30,290 nucleotides of DNA from an uncultured Chlorobiota bacterium (GTDB taxonomy: Bacteria > Bacteroidota > Bacteroidia > Bacteroidales > JAADGE01). The position numbers and the translations under genes are program-made. Every line of letters begins with the position of its first letter. Within the stretch, counting starts at the first letter, position 1. Location: NCBI GenBank assembly GCA_947311265.1, contig CAMZKQ010000095.1, positions 1-30,290 of the forward strand, read 5' to 3'. Shown one piece after another: positions 14,846-24,335 of this stretch. Under the pieces are notes generated by a model. It made no database searches. It was given only the letters and a program-made list of their open reading frames with translations, and was not told the DNA's origin.

Positions 14846-17800
14846 CGATTTTGTTCGGGACAAGTTCTCTGTTGCCATCGAAAATGGAAAATTTAGAATG
14901 CCCACTACCCAACTTTCGTAAGCGAATTTGTACAGGAATCCTATCTTTTAATGCCTGAACATGGGAGATAATACCAATAGTTCGGTTGGTTTGTGCTTGC
15001 AAATTTTCTAATGCTGTAAGGGCAGTTTCTAAGGCATCAGCATCTAGTGTGCCGAAGCCTTCATCTATAAACAGGCAGTCTATTTTTGTGTCTTTGCCTG
15101 CCAAATCGGACAGCCCAAGTGCCAAAGCTAGGCTGGCCATAAAACTTTCGCCACCCGAAAGGGTTTTTACAGACCGCTCTGAATCAGCCAAGTAGGTGTC
15201 AATAATTACAATTTCGTTGTCCGAAGTTTTAACTTTAATTTTATAGCGGGGGTATAATTTTTCCAAATGCTTATTGGCCAGTTTAACCAGCTGTATAAGG
15301 GTAAGTCCTTGTGCAAATTTCACATATTTTTTACCTTCGCTATCGCCAATATATTCTGCAAGGGTCGCCCATTTTTGGTATTCCACTTTTTGGTTTTTGA
15401 TTGTTTTTAAAAGGGCATCGCTATTTCGCCGCTTTTCTTTTTCGGCTTTAAGCACTGCCGAAATTTCGCCATCTCTTTTAGTGCTAGTCGAAATTTTCTG
15501 CTCTATATTTTGGAGGTCTAATTTTAAGTCTTCCTCTTTTTTTTCAGCGTTTGTTAGTTTTAAAAGAGCTTCTATTTTTATTTTATTTTCTGCAAGTTTT
15601 GTTGATATGCTGATTAATTCTTTTTCATTTTTGTTTTTTTTAAGCTCAATTATATTGCAGGTTTCTGGGGACAAAATAGCCTGTTCTGCTTGGCTAATAT
15701 CTGCCAGTCCTAGCGACTGAATTTTAGTGAGTAAAATAGTCTGAATTTCACTTTTCTTTAAATTATCGGCTTGTTTTTCTGTAATTAATTCTTTGATTTT
15801 ATTTTTTGTATTTGTTTGATTTTCATAGAGTTTGCTTAATTTTAATGTAATGTTGCTCACTTCTTCGGTTGCTTTTTCAATGCTTGCTCGAATATATTTT
15901 TCAGCACTTACTACGGATAAGTTTGCTTTGTCCTGCTTGGCTTTAAAAATAGAGGAAAGGCATAGTTGGTAGTGGTTTGTACTTTGCTGTAAATCATTAA
16001 TATTTAGTTTTTCTTGCAAAATATCTTTATCTAAATCAGCACTAATGAGGTTGGCCTGTTCCTTTTTTTCGTTGATAACTAGTTCATTTTCAGTTATTGA
16101 GTTCGTTATTTGGGCATCGGTGGTACTTGCCAAGATAAATTGATTATTGTGTGTTTTTAGAGTTGCAAGAATATTTTTATCGCTGGCTAAATAGTCCGAA
16201 AATTTAGAAATTAGCATTTGAAATTCTTGCCTTTTAACCTGTGCAACTTTTACCGCTTCAAGCGAATAATTAAGTGCTGAGATTGTGCCTTTTAGCTTAG
16301 TTATTTCATACCTAGCTTGCATCACCGCCTTTAATACTTTTCCATTTTCTTTTATCCTAACTTTTTGATTTTCAATAGTTGATATATTTTCAGGCAAACA
16401 AGTGAATGAATTTTTAGTGTTTATAGTGCTAAATTTCTTAAATAAATCTTCTGTTTTTACTTTTAAATTTTTAATATTTTGCTGCTCGTTTTTAGTGTTT
16501 GCGTCAAGGGTTGATATTTCTTTTTCTAGCTTAGAAATATCAGCAAGCTGTTTTTTTTCTGCCTTTTCTGCCTTTTCTATTAGTGCTTTGGTTCTGTTTT
16601 TATTTTCTGTATAATGCTCTTTATAAGGGTGTTCCAATGCTCCGCATAGAAAACAGGGTGTGTTTTTTTCTAATTTTAAGCGGGCATCTTTAAAGCTACT
16701 TTCCATATTTTCTCTATCCTTTCGGATATTTAATTCTTTGAGTTGTAACTCTAAAATTTGCATTTCATTTTTATTTTTTTGCAGTAGCTCTTGGTTTACA
16801 GATTTATTTTTTAGTGCCTGCTCATATCTGGTTTCAGACTCAATAATTGCGGTTTTATTTTCGTCTATTTCTAATGCAAAACGCTTCAGGTTTTCAAGTT
16901 CCTGAAATTTGGCTTTTAAATTTTGTAACTCTTCTAAAATTACATTATCATTATGCTCCGATGCTGCCGCTTTTGGTGCTAAGTGCTTTATCTTTGCTTT
17001 TTGTATGTTCAGTTCTTCGGTAATGTTTTTAGTCCAAAATTCATAATCAGAAAAGGGAGTTAGCACATTAAATCTTATTTTTTCGGATAGCTTTTTCAGT
17101 TCATTTTTAGCACTTTCTTCAGTGGTGTTTTTTGCGGTCTCTCTATCAGCAATTAGGGGTAAAATTTCAGGAAGTTCTTTTAATAAAGTGTTTTTTTCCA
17201 GATAATCGCTAGTGGTTTCTTTCTCTTTTTTTAAGGCAAGCAAGCTTGTGGTAAGTCTTTCTATGGTCGAGTTGAGCGTTTTAAGGGTTTCTTTTTTAGT
17301 ACTGATTTTATTCTCAATAGTAGAGATTATGGCTTTTTTAGTATCTATTTCCGTTAGTAGCTCTCTCGCTTTTACGATGCTAGGGTTTTGCCTAGTTTCA
17401 AAATCATGCTTTAAAAAAGCAGCCGTTTTTTTTGCCGCTTCAAGCGCTGTATTAAGGTTTGAAATGGATTTTTCTAAATCTGTTGCCTTATTAGCAAGTT
17501 GTGCTTTAAGCAGTTTCGCTTCTGAAATTTTAGCTATAAGTCCTTTTAATTGGGTTATATTCGATTTTAAGGGCAGTGCTTTTTGGTGTAATTCTAATTT
17601 TTTAATTTGCGGATTTAGCTCGTTTTTTGCTTTTTCTAGTACTATTAACTCTACTTCATTTTTTTGTTTTTCGTTTGTTAATTCTAAAATTTGCAGCTTT
17701 CTGCTAATAAAAGTTCGTAATTCCTTAGCTGATTTATTTAAGTTCGGAAGTGTGGTTTCAATTTGCTTTTTTTCGAGCTCTTGGCTGGTAATTTCATCAT

Positions 17801-18446
17801 CTTCAAGTAAATTAATTCCAGATAATTGAACCTCTAAACTGCTTAGTTTTAGTTGTTCCTCTTTTTTTCTTTCAAAAGAAGCCTTGCCAATTTTTCGGTA
17901 AATATCAGTACCTGTAATTTTTTCTAGCAAGGCACTTCTTTCATTAATACCTGCTTTTAAAAACTTGGCAAATTCGCCCTGCGAAAGTAAAACGGATTTA
18001 GAAAACTGCTCAAAATCCAAACCAATTATTTTTGTATTTTCGCTAGGCACTTGGCTTTTTTTCAAATCCATAATAACGCCTTCGGCATTAGAGATTTCCA
18101 TTTTATAATCCTGCAAAACGCCCGAGCTTTTTGTCCTGTGGATTTGCCACCTCGACCGGTAAAATTTCCCCTTCGAGAGGTACTCAATTTCGGCAAAAGC
18201 CGCCAAAGCATTATTGGTAATAATTGAGCCATGATTAGCAATTTCACCCTTTGAAACCTTCCCAGAACGGGGGGTTTGGTTATAAAGGGCTAAGGTAATG
18301 GCATCTAAAATAGTGCTTTTCCCGGAGCCAGTTGCCCCCGTAATTGCAAAAATTCCGGTGTCTATAAAAGGGCTTTGCTGAAAGTCAATAATATGTTGCC
18401 CGCCTAGGGAGTTTATATTTTGGAAATGAAGTTTTAGTATTTTCAT
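14835..18446 (-). CDS. sbcC: Exonuclease SbcC, SMC-like ATPase subunit
   Basis: The Rad50-like ATPase of the SbcCD nuclease that opens hairpins and processes double-strand ends. At 1203 residues it is within the family range. Walker A GATGSGKST is at 37-45, the two long coiled-coil arms flank the zinc-hook CFLC (C598, C601) at the protein's midpoint, and the signature LSGGESF (~1095) and Walker B LFIDEGFGTLDA (~1121) close the ATPase. The expected sbcD nuclease gene, usually directly upstream, is absent: the upstream neighbour is a DUF5686 gene 58 bases away. The coding end overlaps that of the S8 protease by 11 bases. Confidence 0.96.
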   Translation of the reverse strand: MKILKLHFQNINSLGGQHIIDFQQSPFIDTGIFAITGATGSGKSTILDAITLALYNQTPRSGKVSKGEIANHGSIITNNALAAFAEIEYLSKGKFYRSRWQIHRTKSSGVLQDYKMEISNAEGVIMDLKKSQVPSENTKIIGLDFEQFSKSVLLSQGEFAKFLKAGINERSALLEKITGTDIYRKIGKASFERKKEEQLKLSSLEVQLSGINLLEDDEITSQELEKKQIETTLPNLNKSAKELRTFISRKLQILELTNEKQKNEVELIVLEKAKNELNPQIKKLELHQKALPLKSNITQLKGLIAKISEAKLLKAQLANKATDLEKSISNLNTALEAAKKTAAFLKHDFETRQNPSIVKARELLTEIDTKKAIISTIENKISTKKETLKTLNSTIERLTTSLLALKKEKETTSDYLEKNTLLKELPEILPLIADRETAKNTTEESAKNELKKLSEKIRFNVLTPFSDYEFWTKNITEELNIQKAKIKHLAPKAAASEHNDNVILEELQNLKAKFQELENLKRFALEIDENKTAIIESETRYEQALKNKSVNQELLQKNKNEMQILELQLKELNIRKDRENMESSFKDARLKLEKNTPCFLCGALEHPYKEHYTENKNRTKALIEKAEKAEKKQLADISKLEKEISTLDANTKNEQQNIKNLKVKTEDLFKKFSTINTKNSFTCLPENISTIENQKVRIKENGKVLKAVMQARYEITKLKGTISALNYSLEAVKVAQVKRQEFQMLISKFSDYLASDKNILATLKTHNNQFILASTTDAQITNSITENELVINEKKEQANLISADLDKDILQEKLNINDLQQSTNHYQLCLSSIFKAKQDKANLSVVSAEKYIRASIEKATEEVSNITLKLSKLYENQTNTKNKIKELITEKQADNLKKSEIQTILLTKIQSLGLADISQAEQAILSPETCNIIELKKNKNEKELISISTKLAENKIKIEALLKLTNAEKKEEDLKLDLQNIEQKISTSTKRDGEISAVLKAEKEKRRNSDALLKTIKNQKVEYQKWATLAEYIGDSEGKKYVKFAQGLTLIQLVKLANKHLEKLYPRYKIKVKTSDNEIVIIDTYLADSERSVKTLSGGESFMASLALALGLSDLAGKDTKIDCLFIDEGFGTLDADALETALTALENLQAQTNRTIGIISHVQALKDRIPVQIRLRKLGSGHSKFSIFDGNRELVPNKIANV

Positions 18447-18504
18447 CTATTGGTTTAATTTTAATAGTTGTTTTTTTTAGGTTTAAAGTTGGAGTGTGAA
18501 AATG

Positions 18505-20952
18505 CTAAAAATTAAGCACCAAACTCAACCGCAACCCATATTTTGCAACCTCTGGGTTCTCGTTGTGGGTGAGTCGCCAAATAACATCGGCACGGAAAAA
18601 TGTGAGTATATTTTCGAGCCCAGCACCCACCTCCATATATGGGCTTGATACATCGGAGAGTGAACCGGGGAATGTAAATTCGTCTCTGTTTTTGGTTGAT
18701 AATTGCCCAATTACTCCTTTGGCATAAGCTACTTCTCGCATTTTTAGTTTTCTAATTACAGGTATTTTATTCAGAAATAAGCCCTGAAAATGATGCTCGG
18801 CGTAAAAGCCAACATATTCGTCGCTGGCAAATTCGTAGAGGTACATCATGTTGTAAGAGTAGGGGTCAAAAATTAAAGTTTCGTTGCCTTCGTGCAATTT
18901 TAGGAGTGGAAATGGCACATTGCCCCAAATTTTCCCTGCCTGAAAACCATAATTTAACTTGCCTAGTGGACCAAGGAAAAATTTATGCTCGAAAGAAAGC
19001 TCTACTTTGGTGTATTCATAGTCGCTATAATTTTCCAGCGGAAAACCGTAGGTTACATTTATGCTTGTAACAGGGAGGCGTGTGCCTAGCGAAACTCGGC
19101 TAAATGTGGTTTCCATAAACTCCTCGCTAAATGCAATACGTAGCCCTGCAGCAATTTCCGATTCTTTGAGGTGGCTAAGGGGTAGTTTGTTCTTTATAAA
19201 TTGAATTTCGCCAGTGGGGCTAAGTTCCCTTTGCCTTAGTTCTAAATTAAAAGTTAGCCCTTTTCTCAAATCCCGTTCTAGGTTTATTCTGAAATTTTTC
19301 TGAGAAAGCAACTTGTTACTATCGGTTCGGCTAAGCAAAACGGCCATTATGTTGTGCTGGTCGAAGGCATTTGGGCTAAGCCCAAGTTGGATTAAATCTT
19401 TTTCGTATTGGATTTTTATTTTTGTCCAGTAGTTGGAGTATATTTTGTATTCGCCACCAAATCCGTACTTAAATTTTTTGTCGAGCGTGCCATAGGCAAG
19501 GTAGCCGTTTAGGCGAATATCTTTGCTGAAAGAGTAGCCCGTTTGCCCGCCTACTCGGAAGCGATGTCCTTCAATGGCGTTGGTGCTGTAGGTGTTTCCA
19601 AAGGGGCCATACTCGAACCAACCAAATTCGTAATAGCCTGAGGCTATTAATATTACAAAGTCGCTGATGGTTCTAAATGCGGGTACGTTCTGAATGGAGT
19701 CGGCAACGGTATATATGTTTTTTTCTTTGCCAGATAATTCGGCATGGCGATTTTCTGTCCAATATGTGGAGTCTTTTTTTGTGGCATTTTTTTCGGTGAT
19801 TATTTCTCTTGGGTTGCCTTTTTTAAAGAATCCTTTGGGATATATTTGGTTGATTTTTACATTTTTTCGATAGGTATTTTTCTTACCTAAAAAACCAGAT
19901 GTCTTGCTCGAAATATTAAAATCTATAAATAATTCTTCTTCCACAGGAAACCAAAGGCTATCGTCTATGGCTTCAAATTTATGTTTAAAGTGTAGGTTTT
20001 GAATGAAATCTACATTGGCATTTTTGTCAATTCTTGCAGTTATTTTTTTTACTGCAAAGGAGCTATCGGCAATCCACATATCGCCACGAAAAGTATATTC
20101 GTGTTTTCGTTTGGGCTTAAAAGTCATCTGGTAGCACCAATTATTGCCGATAAACATGCTGTCGGTGAGGTAATATTGGTAAACCAAAAGCCCGTTAATG
20201 GCTACTGGGCTTACAAATTGCTTGTCCACCAGCTGGATATAATTGTCGTACACATTGATATTGAGGTACATTTGCCCCGAAAATTTGGAGATACTCTCGT
20301 TCTCGAAACCTGAAAATTGAGTGGCTTTTATTACTTCTTTCCGACGTTTGGGGCGGCGTTTAAAGTAGTAGTCTGAAAGGGTTTCGGAAATCATTACGGG
20401 CAAATAAGTTTGCCCAGTAGAGGCAGAAGTATCAATATTACTTAAAACAAACTTAAATTGTTTCATAAATTTTAAGTCCTTCATTTGGCTGTCGATATTA
20501 CTAATATCGAGTTCCATTTTATTGTACTGTTCGTAGCTGTAGGTTTTGTATCGCTCGGGGTTGTTACGTTTGCGGTTGCGTGTGATGTTTTTAAACATGG
20601 CAACGGCTGGGTTTATGCTTACATCTACAACAATTTCCTCCATATTTACAAGGTCTTGTTCTAGCTGGCTATTTATTTCTGTATAGCCATTTCTATTTAC
20701 TGTAATGGTGTCGTTTACATAGCCAATGCAGGAGATAACTACGGTGTCTTGTTTTACTCTGGCTTCCAAGAAAAATGCACCCTCAAAATCGGTAATTGTG
20801 CCTGAAGATGTACCTAAAAATGTAATACTTACAAAGGGAATTGCCTCTTTTGTTTTAGTATCAACAACAGTACCTCTTATTTTTGTAACTTGGGCAAAAA
20901 GTGTTGAAAATGAGTAAGTTGTTAGGATTAAAATGAGTAAATATTTTTTCAT
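18505..20952 (-). CDS. DUF5686 outer-membrane protein with carboxypeptidase-like regulatory N-domain
   Basis: An 815-residue outer-membrane protein. A signal peptide (1-20, ending LFAQ) precedes a carboxypeptidase D regulatory-like (CarboxypepD_reg) beta-sandwich (~24-105, with IRGTVVDTKTKEAIPFVSI and VISCIGY) and the DUF5686 region (~110-815), whose C-terminal half has the alternating strands of a large barrel and ends in YGLRLSLVLNF. This is the common Bacteroidota DUF5686 architecture, which lacks the TonB plug; its transport or assembly role is not established. It starts 27 bases after the beta-helix gene and precedes sbcC by 58 bases, so it may share their transcript. Confidence 0.9.
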   Translation of the reverse strand: MKKYLLILILTTYSFSTLFAQVTKIRGTVVDTKTKEAIPFVSITFLGTSSGTITDFEGAFFLEARVKQDTVVISCIGYVNDTITVNRNGYTEINSQLEQDLVNMEEIVVDVSINPAVAMFKNITRNRKRNNPERYKTYSYEQYNKMELDISNIDSQMKDLKFMKQFKFVLSNIDTSASTGQTYLPVMISETLSDYYFKRRPKRRKEVIKATQFSGFENESISKFSGQMYLNINVYDNYIQLVDKQFVSPVAINGLLVYQYYLTDSMFIGNNWCYQMTFKPKRKHEYTFRGDMWIADSSFAVKKITARIDKNANVDFIQNLHFKHKFEAIDDSLWFPVEEELFIDFNISSKTSGFLGKKNTYRKNVKINQIYPKGFFKKGNPREIITEKNATKKDSTYWTENRHAELSGKEKNIYTVADSIQNVPAFRTISDFVILIASGYYEFGWFEYGPFGNTYSTNAIEGHRFRVGGQTGYSFSKDIRLNGYLAYGTLDKKFKYGFGGEYKIYSNYWTKIKIQYEKDLIQLGLSPNAFDQHNIMAVLLSRTDSNKLLSQKNFRINLERDLRKGLTFNLELRQRELSPTGEIQFIKNKLPLSHLKESEIAAGLRIAFSEEFMETTFSRVSLGTRLPVTSINVTYGFPLENYSDYEYTKVELSFEHKFFLGPLGKLNYGFQAGKIWGNVPFPLLKLHEGNETLIFDPYSYNMMYLYEFASDEYVGFYAEHHFQGLFLNKIPVIRKLKMREVAYAKGVIGQLSTKNRDEFTFPGSLSDVSSPYMEVGAGLENILTFFRADVIWRLTHNENPEVAKYGLRLSLVLNF

Positions 20953-20979
20953 ACTGTTGGGGGTTGGAAGAACTGGTCT

Positions 20980-21831
20980 TTAATCGGATTGGTAAGTTTT
21001 ATGAAAAAAATCGTTGCCTTTCAAACTCGTTTTTTTGAGGGTAATCCTGCTTTTGTAATTGGCAAAATAGCCAATTTTATTGCCTTTTACTTTGCATTTT
21101 TTTAGCATAATATTTCTACAATCTTTATCCAAATTAAACAGGCTATAGTTAGTAACATTAATCTTTAAGCCAAACTCGCCTATCGAATTATTGGTAATTG
21201 AGCACTTTTTGTAAGTGAAATTTTGGCAATTTTCTAAAATAATTAAATCAAATTGCTGGTTATCGTAAAATTTACATTTATTAAAAGTTACATTTTTACT
21301 GTTGGTTGCAGTCATTATATAATAGGTGCATTCTTTTATAGTCGTTTTATTGGCAACAAAATTTTCGACATTGGTGAGTTCTACGCCTACTGTTCCGCTG
21401 CCGTATAATACATTATTTTTAAGTGTGATATTTTTGCAATTAGTAAAGGCAAAAACCCCCCCAGTGCAGTAGCCTCTTTTGGGGCCATGCCCAGCTGTAA
21501 TGTTCTCTATTACAATATTTTCGCAATTTTTAAAAATTAGAACAAAGCCATAAGCAGGCTCAGTTATTAGCTGGGATTTTTTGCTCCTGCCTTTAATTAT
21601 TAAGTTTTTAATATTGCTGATAACCAGCTCTTTACCATCGTAGCACTCTTGTAGGCTGGTGTTGCCAGAAGTTTCTACAAGTTTAGATAAGTGAAAATCA
21701 AGCTCATCTAAAACGATTGTTTTATCAGAGCCAATGGCCTTTACAAATGCTTCGACTGTTTTTACAGTTTGTGCGTTTACAAAGTTTGAAAGAAGAAAAC
21801 TAATGCCAATTAAAAAAGTAATTTTTTTCAT
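20980..21831 (-). CDS. Exported right-handed parallel beta-helix protein
   Basis: A 283-residue exported protein. The start is placed at 21831 because it gives a proper signal peptide (MKKITFLIGISFLLSNFVNAQ) and leaves a 4-base gap to the upstream gene; an upstream methionine at 21903 in the same frame would overlap that gene by 68 bases. From about residue 80 on, coils of roughly 23 residues repeat with the pattern N-C/S-x-N-hydrophobic (KNCENI, TNCKNI, TNVENF, TNSKNV, ENCQNF, KDCRNI), the stacked asparagine and cysteine positions of a beta-helix. Such folds often bind or degrade polysaccharide, but no catalytic set is evident and a binding or structural role is as likely. It is the third gene of a tight XRE-DUF4442-beta-helix cluster. 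Confidence 0.8.
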   Translation of the reverse strand: MKKITFLIGISFLLSNFVNAQTVKTVEAFVKAIGSDKTIVLDELDFHLSKLVETSGNTSLQECYDGKELVISNIKNLIIKGRSKKSQLITEPAYGFVLIFKNCENIVIENITAGHGPKRGYCTGGVFAFTNCKNITLKNNVLYGSGTVGVELTNVENFVANKTTIKECTYYIMTATNSKNVTFNKCKFYDNQQFDLIILENCQNFTYKKCSITNNSIGEFGLKINVTNYSLFNLDKDCRNIMLKKCKVKGNKIGYFANYKSRITLKKTSLKGNDFFHKTYQSD

Positions 21832-21835
21832 GAAA

Positions 21836-22318
21836 TTATGCTTTTTTTTGCTTAAAAGTCCAAGTAAAATAAAATTCTGAAACCACATCTCCCGCTTTAT
21901 CAATGCCCACTGATTTGGCTTCTATAGTAACGCCTTCGCCGGTTTTTATGCACTCCTCTACCGCATCATGAAATTGCTTGCCATCGTTGCAAGTAAAGGT
22001 GATTTTTGAAGTCGCTTTTTTTACAAAATTAGCCTTCATATCAAAAACCAGCATTGAAATTCGAGGCTTTCGCCACGATGTTTCTGCCAAAGCCAATGCT
22101 CCAGTAGAAAGTTCTGCCGCCATAGCTTGCGAAGCAAAATACATCGAGCGAAAAGGGTTTTGCGTTAAAAATTTGAAGGGGATAGTAACAACGGCTTTTT
22201 CTTCGGTAATTTCGGGCAACCTTAGCCCTGATAAATAGGCTATTGGTAATTTTTTTAGTAAAAAAAAACGAAACTTAAATTGGCTTCTTAGTGTGGCTCT
22301 AAATTGTTCTGCTTTCAT
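21836..22318 (-). CDS. DUF4442 hotdog-fold protein (thioesterase-like)
   Basis: A 160-residue cytoplasmic protein of the DUF4442 family, a hotdog-fold group related to acyl-CoA thioesterases. The family is recognised by IPFKFLTQNPFRSMYFASQAMAAELSTG (~47-74), equivalent to the N-P-F-x-S-M-Y-F-A-x-Q-x-M-A-x-E-x-S-T-G motif, with the central helix of the hotdog. Acyl-thioesterase activity is plausible from the fold but not shown. The start is 2 bases after the XRE gene's stop and the stop is 4 bases before the beta-helix start, so the three are very likely one operon. Confidence 0.87.
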   Translation of the reverse strand: MKAEQFRATLRSQFKFRFFLLKKLPIAYLSGLRLPEITEEKAVVTIPFKFLTQNPFRSMYFASQAMAAELSTGALALAETSWRKPRISMLVFDMKANFVKKATSKITFTCNDGKQFHDAVEECIKTGEGVTIEAKSVGIDKAGDVVSEFYFTWTFKQKKA

Positions 22319-22320
22319 GC

Positions 22321-22638
22321 TTATTTTGTTTTGTCTTTTGGTTCTTTCTGGTCAAAGTAACTGTCTATTGCGACTAAAATTGAGGCTTGTAAGTCCTTTT
22401 TTTGCCCTTTCGTAATTTGTGGTACAAGGTTTTCTTCTTCGTTTTTTGTCAGGTAAGATACTGTGGTGTCTAGCACTTTGGCTATTTTTATAAGCGAGGG
22501 GACACTATAATTATTATAATCCTTACGGGCAAGCATTACACGCAAACTTACTGTTGGGATATTTGTTTCCCTTGCCAACTGGGCAACAGACCACTGCTTT
22601 TCATTGCGAAGGGCTTGTATTTTTTCAGTAATATTCAT
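22321..22638 (-). CDS. XRE-family HTH transcriptional regulator
   Basis: A 105-residue DNA-binding protein with a helix-turn-helix of the XRE/Cro type at ~6-65 (EKIQALRNEKQWSVAQLARE, then SVPSLIKIAKVLDTTVSYLT) and a charged, variable tail. It is the first gene of the XRE-DUF4442-beta-helix cluster and may regulate that cluster, including itself. No clear operator palindrome or TAnnTTTG element was found in the 133-base AT-rich gap on its 5' side. Confidence 0.88.
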   Translation of the reverse strand: MNITEKIQALRNEKQWSVAQLARETNIPTVSLRVMLARKDYNNYSVPSLIKIAKVLDTTVSYLTKNEEENLVPQITKGQKKDLQASILVAIDSYFDQKEPKDKTK

Positions 22639-22771
22639 AGGAAAAGAATTTGGTGAGAATAAAAAAGGGGCAATTTCGGCAAGAAATTATCTGCGAAGTT
22701 ATAAAAAAATATAAAATAAAGCAATTTATTTTATACTATAGTTAGAGGTTTCTTGATTTCCTATCGCATTT

Positions 22772-23170
22772 TTACAAAAAACGCTTTAAAATTTCAGGAG
22801 TCGGTACCATGCACGATTCTTTTTTCCCGAACCAGCGATAGCGGTTTTTAGCTATAAAATCATAACTTAGATTTCTTAAAAACTTAGGTATCCAAACCAG
22901 TAAATAAAATAAAATTGTAAAACGTGGTATTTTTTTCAGAACTTGTAAAGCGGCATTCGATTTTTGGTACACCTTATTATTATCCACCAAAATAAAACTG
23001 TTAAATTGTTTATTTGGAAGTTTATATTTTGCAAGCAAACCCTGTCCCTTCTCCGATTGTAAGGCACAGAATAAAAAAACTTCGTTTTTATCGTGCCGAA
23101 TTATAAACTGCACTGCACTATTACACAGGTTGCAAATCCCATCGAATAAAACAACTGGCTTTGTTATCAT
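22772..23170 (-). CDS. DCC-family (DUF393) thiol-disulfide oxidoreductase-like protein
   Basis: A 132-residue protein of the DUF393/DCC family, named for the aspartate-cysteine-cysteine motif, seen here as FDGICNLC with C13 and C16 and the preceding D10. Members are predicted thiol-disulfide oxidoreductases with a thioredoxin-like fold. The rest is family-typical: RHDKNEVFLFCALQSEKGQ, then a hydrophobic LFYLLVWIPKFLRNLSYD and NRYRWFGKKESC near the C-terminus. No signal peptide. It is divergent from the MoxR gene across an 82-base AT-rich region. A TATTTTTG element on its strand (23182 to 23175) would place transcription start almost on the ATG. Confidence 0.9.
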   Translation of the reverse strand: MITKPVVLFDGICNLCNSAVQFIIRHDKNEVFLFCALQSEKGQGLLAKYKLPNKQFNSFILVDNNKVYQKSNAALQVLKKIPRFTILFYLLVWIPKFLRNLSYDFIAKNRYRWFGKKESCMVPTPEILKRFL

Positions 23171-23252
23171 TTTTCAAAAATATAAAATTAAATTTGATAT
23201 TCTTTTATTCCTTATTAAATTTGTCGGCAATAAAATTAAAAGTAATTGTAAA

Positions 23253-24242
23253 ATGGTAACAGATATACAAGAATTAAACGAGAGAATCCAAGCCGAAAGT
23301 TCATTTGTAGAGCTTATCCGCATGGAAATGAAAAAAGTAATTGTATGGCAAGAACACCTGACTAACAGCCTCCTGATTGGCTTACTTTCTGGTGGGCATA
23401 TTTTGCTAGAAGGTGTACCCGGATTGGCAAAAACCTTGGCAATAAATACATTATCTACAATTATTGATGCCAAATTTGCCAGGATACAATTTACGCCCGA
23501 TTTGCTCCCGGCCGACCTGCTAGGAACAATGATTTATAGCCAAAAAAGCGAAGGCTTTGAGATAAAAAAAGGCCCCATTTTTGCTAACTTTGTATTGGCA
23601 GACGAGATTAACCGCTCGCCAGCAAAAGTACAAAGTGCACTTTTGGAAGCCATGCAAGAGAAACAAGTAACCATTGGCTCTACCACCTTTAAACTCGACC
23701 AGCCATTTTTGGTAATGGCAACACAAAATCCTGTGGAACAAGAAGGTACATACCCACTGCCTGAAGCACAGGTCGATAGATTTATGCTAAAAGTGATAAT
23801 AAATTACCCTAAAAAGGAAGAAGAACAGCTAATTGTAAGGCAAAACTTAGCAAAAACATTTCCTACTGCCAACACAATTCTTACGGCAGAAAGCATAATA
23901 AAAGCCCGAGAGGTGATGAAAGATGTTTACCTTGACGAGAAAATTGAAAAGTACATTGTAGATATTGTTTTTGCAACTCGATTCCCTAATGATTATGGAT
24001 TAAAACGATTTGCCGATATGATTTCTTTTGGAGCATCGCCACGGGCAAGCATAAATTTGGCGTTGGCCGCCAAGGCATACGCCTTCATCAAGCGGAGGGG
24101 CTATGTAATCCCCGAAGATATTCGTGCCGTTTGCCACGATGTGCTTCGCCACAGAATTGGGCTAACTTACGAGGCCGAAGCAGAAAACGTATCTTCCGAA
24201 GAAATTATATCTGAAATATTAAACACCATAGAAGTGCCATAA
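23253..24242 (+). CDS. MoxR-family AAA+ ATPase
   Basis: A 329-residue AAA+ ATPase of the MoxR family, which acts as a chaperone for maturation of protein complexes, often with VWA-domain partners. Walker A GVPGLAKT is at 54-61, Walker B VLADEINR at 114-121, sensor 1 ATQNP at 156-160 and the VDRF motif at 174-177. The ATG at 23253 is preferred: an upstream in-frame ATG at 23130 would add 41 residues unlike the family and run into the divergent DCC gene. The usual MoxR companions (DUF58, VWA or transglutaminase-like genes) are absent; a CvfB-like gene follows 93 bases later. A possible TAAATTTG element lies at 23189. Confidence 0.92.
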   Translation: MVTDIQELNERIQAESSFVELIRMEMKKVIVWQEHLTNSLLIGLLSGGHILLEGVPGLAKTLAINTLSTIIDAKFARIQFTPDLLPADLLGTMIYSQKSEGFEIKKGPIFANFVLADEINRSPAKVQSALLEAMQEKQVTIGSTTFKLDQPFLVMATQNPVEQEGTYPLPEAQVDRFMLKVIINYPKKEEEQLIVRQNLAKTFPTANTILTAESIIKAREVMKDVYLDEKIEKYIVDIVFATRFPNDYGLKRFADMISFGASPRASINLALAAKAYAFIKRRGYVIPEDIRAVCHDVLRHRIGLTYEAEAENVSSEEIISEILNTIEVP

Positions 24243-24335
24243 AACGGGCAAGAAAAATAGTTTTCGATAAAATAATAGAGATAAATTTATAGAAATAGAC
24301 ATTTTTGGCAATAGCTAGATGTGAAAAATAAAAAG

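Noticed and set aside
14900..18440. Long plus-strand open frames within sbcC (for example 17212-17829)
   Set aside because: They are antisense to a well-conserved SbcC coding region, rich in serine and phenylalanine as expected from reversed lysine/glutamate codons, and show no domain.
21832..21903. Longer beta-helix start at 21903
   Set aside because: It would overlap the DUF4442 gene by 68 bases and bury the signal peptide; the ATG at 21831 gives a clean one.
23130..23252. Longer MoxR start at 23130
   Set aside because: The added 41 residues do not resemble the family and overlap the divergent DCC gene; the ATG at 23253 begins at the normal N-terminus.
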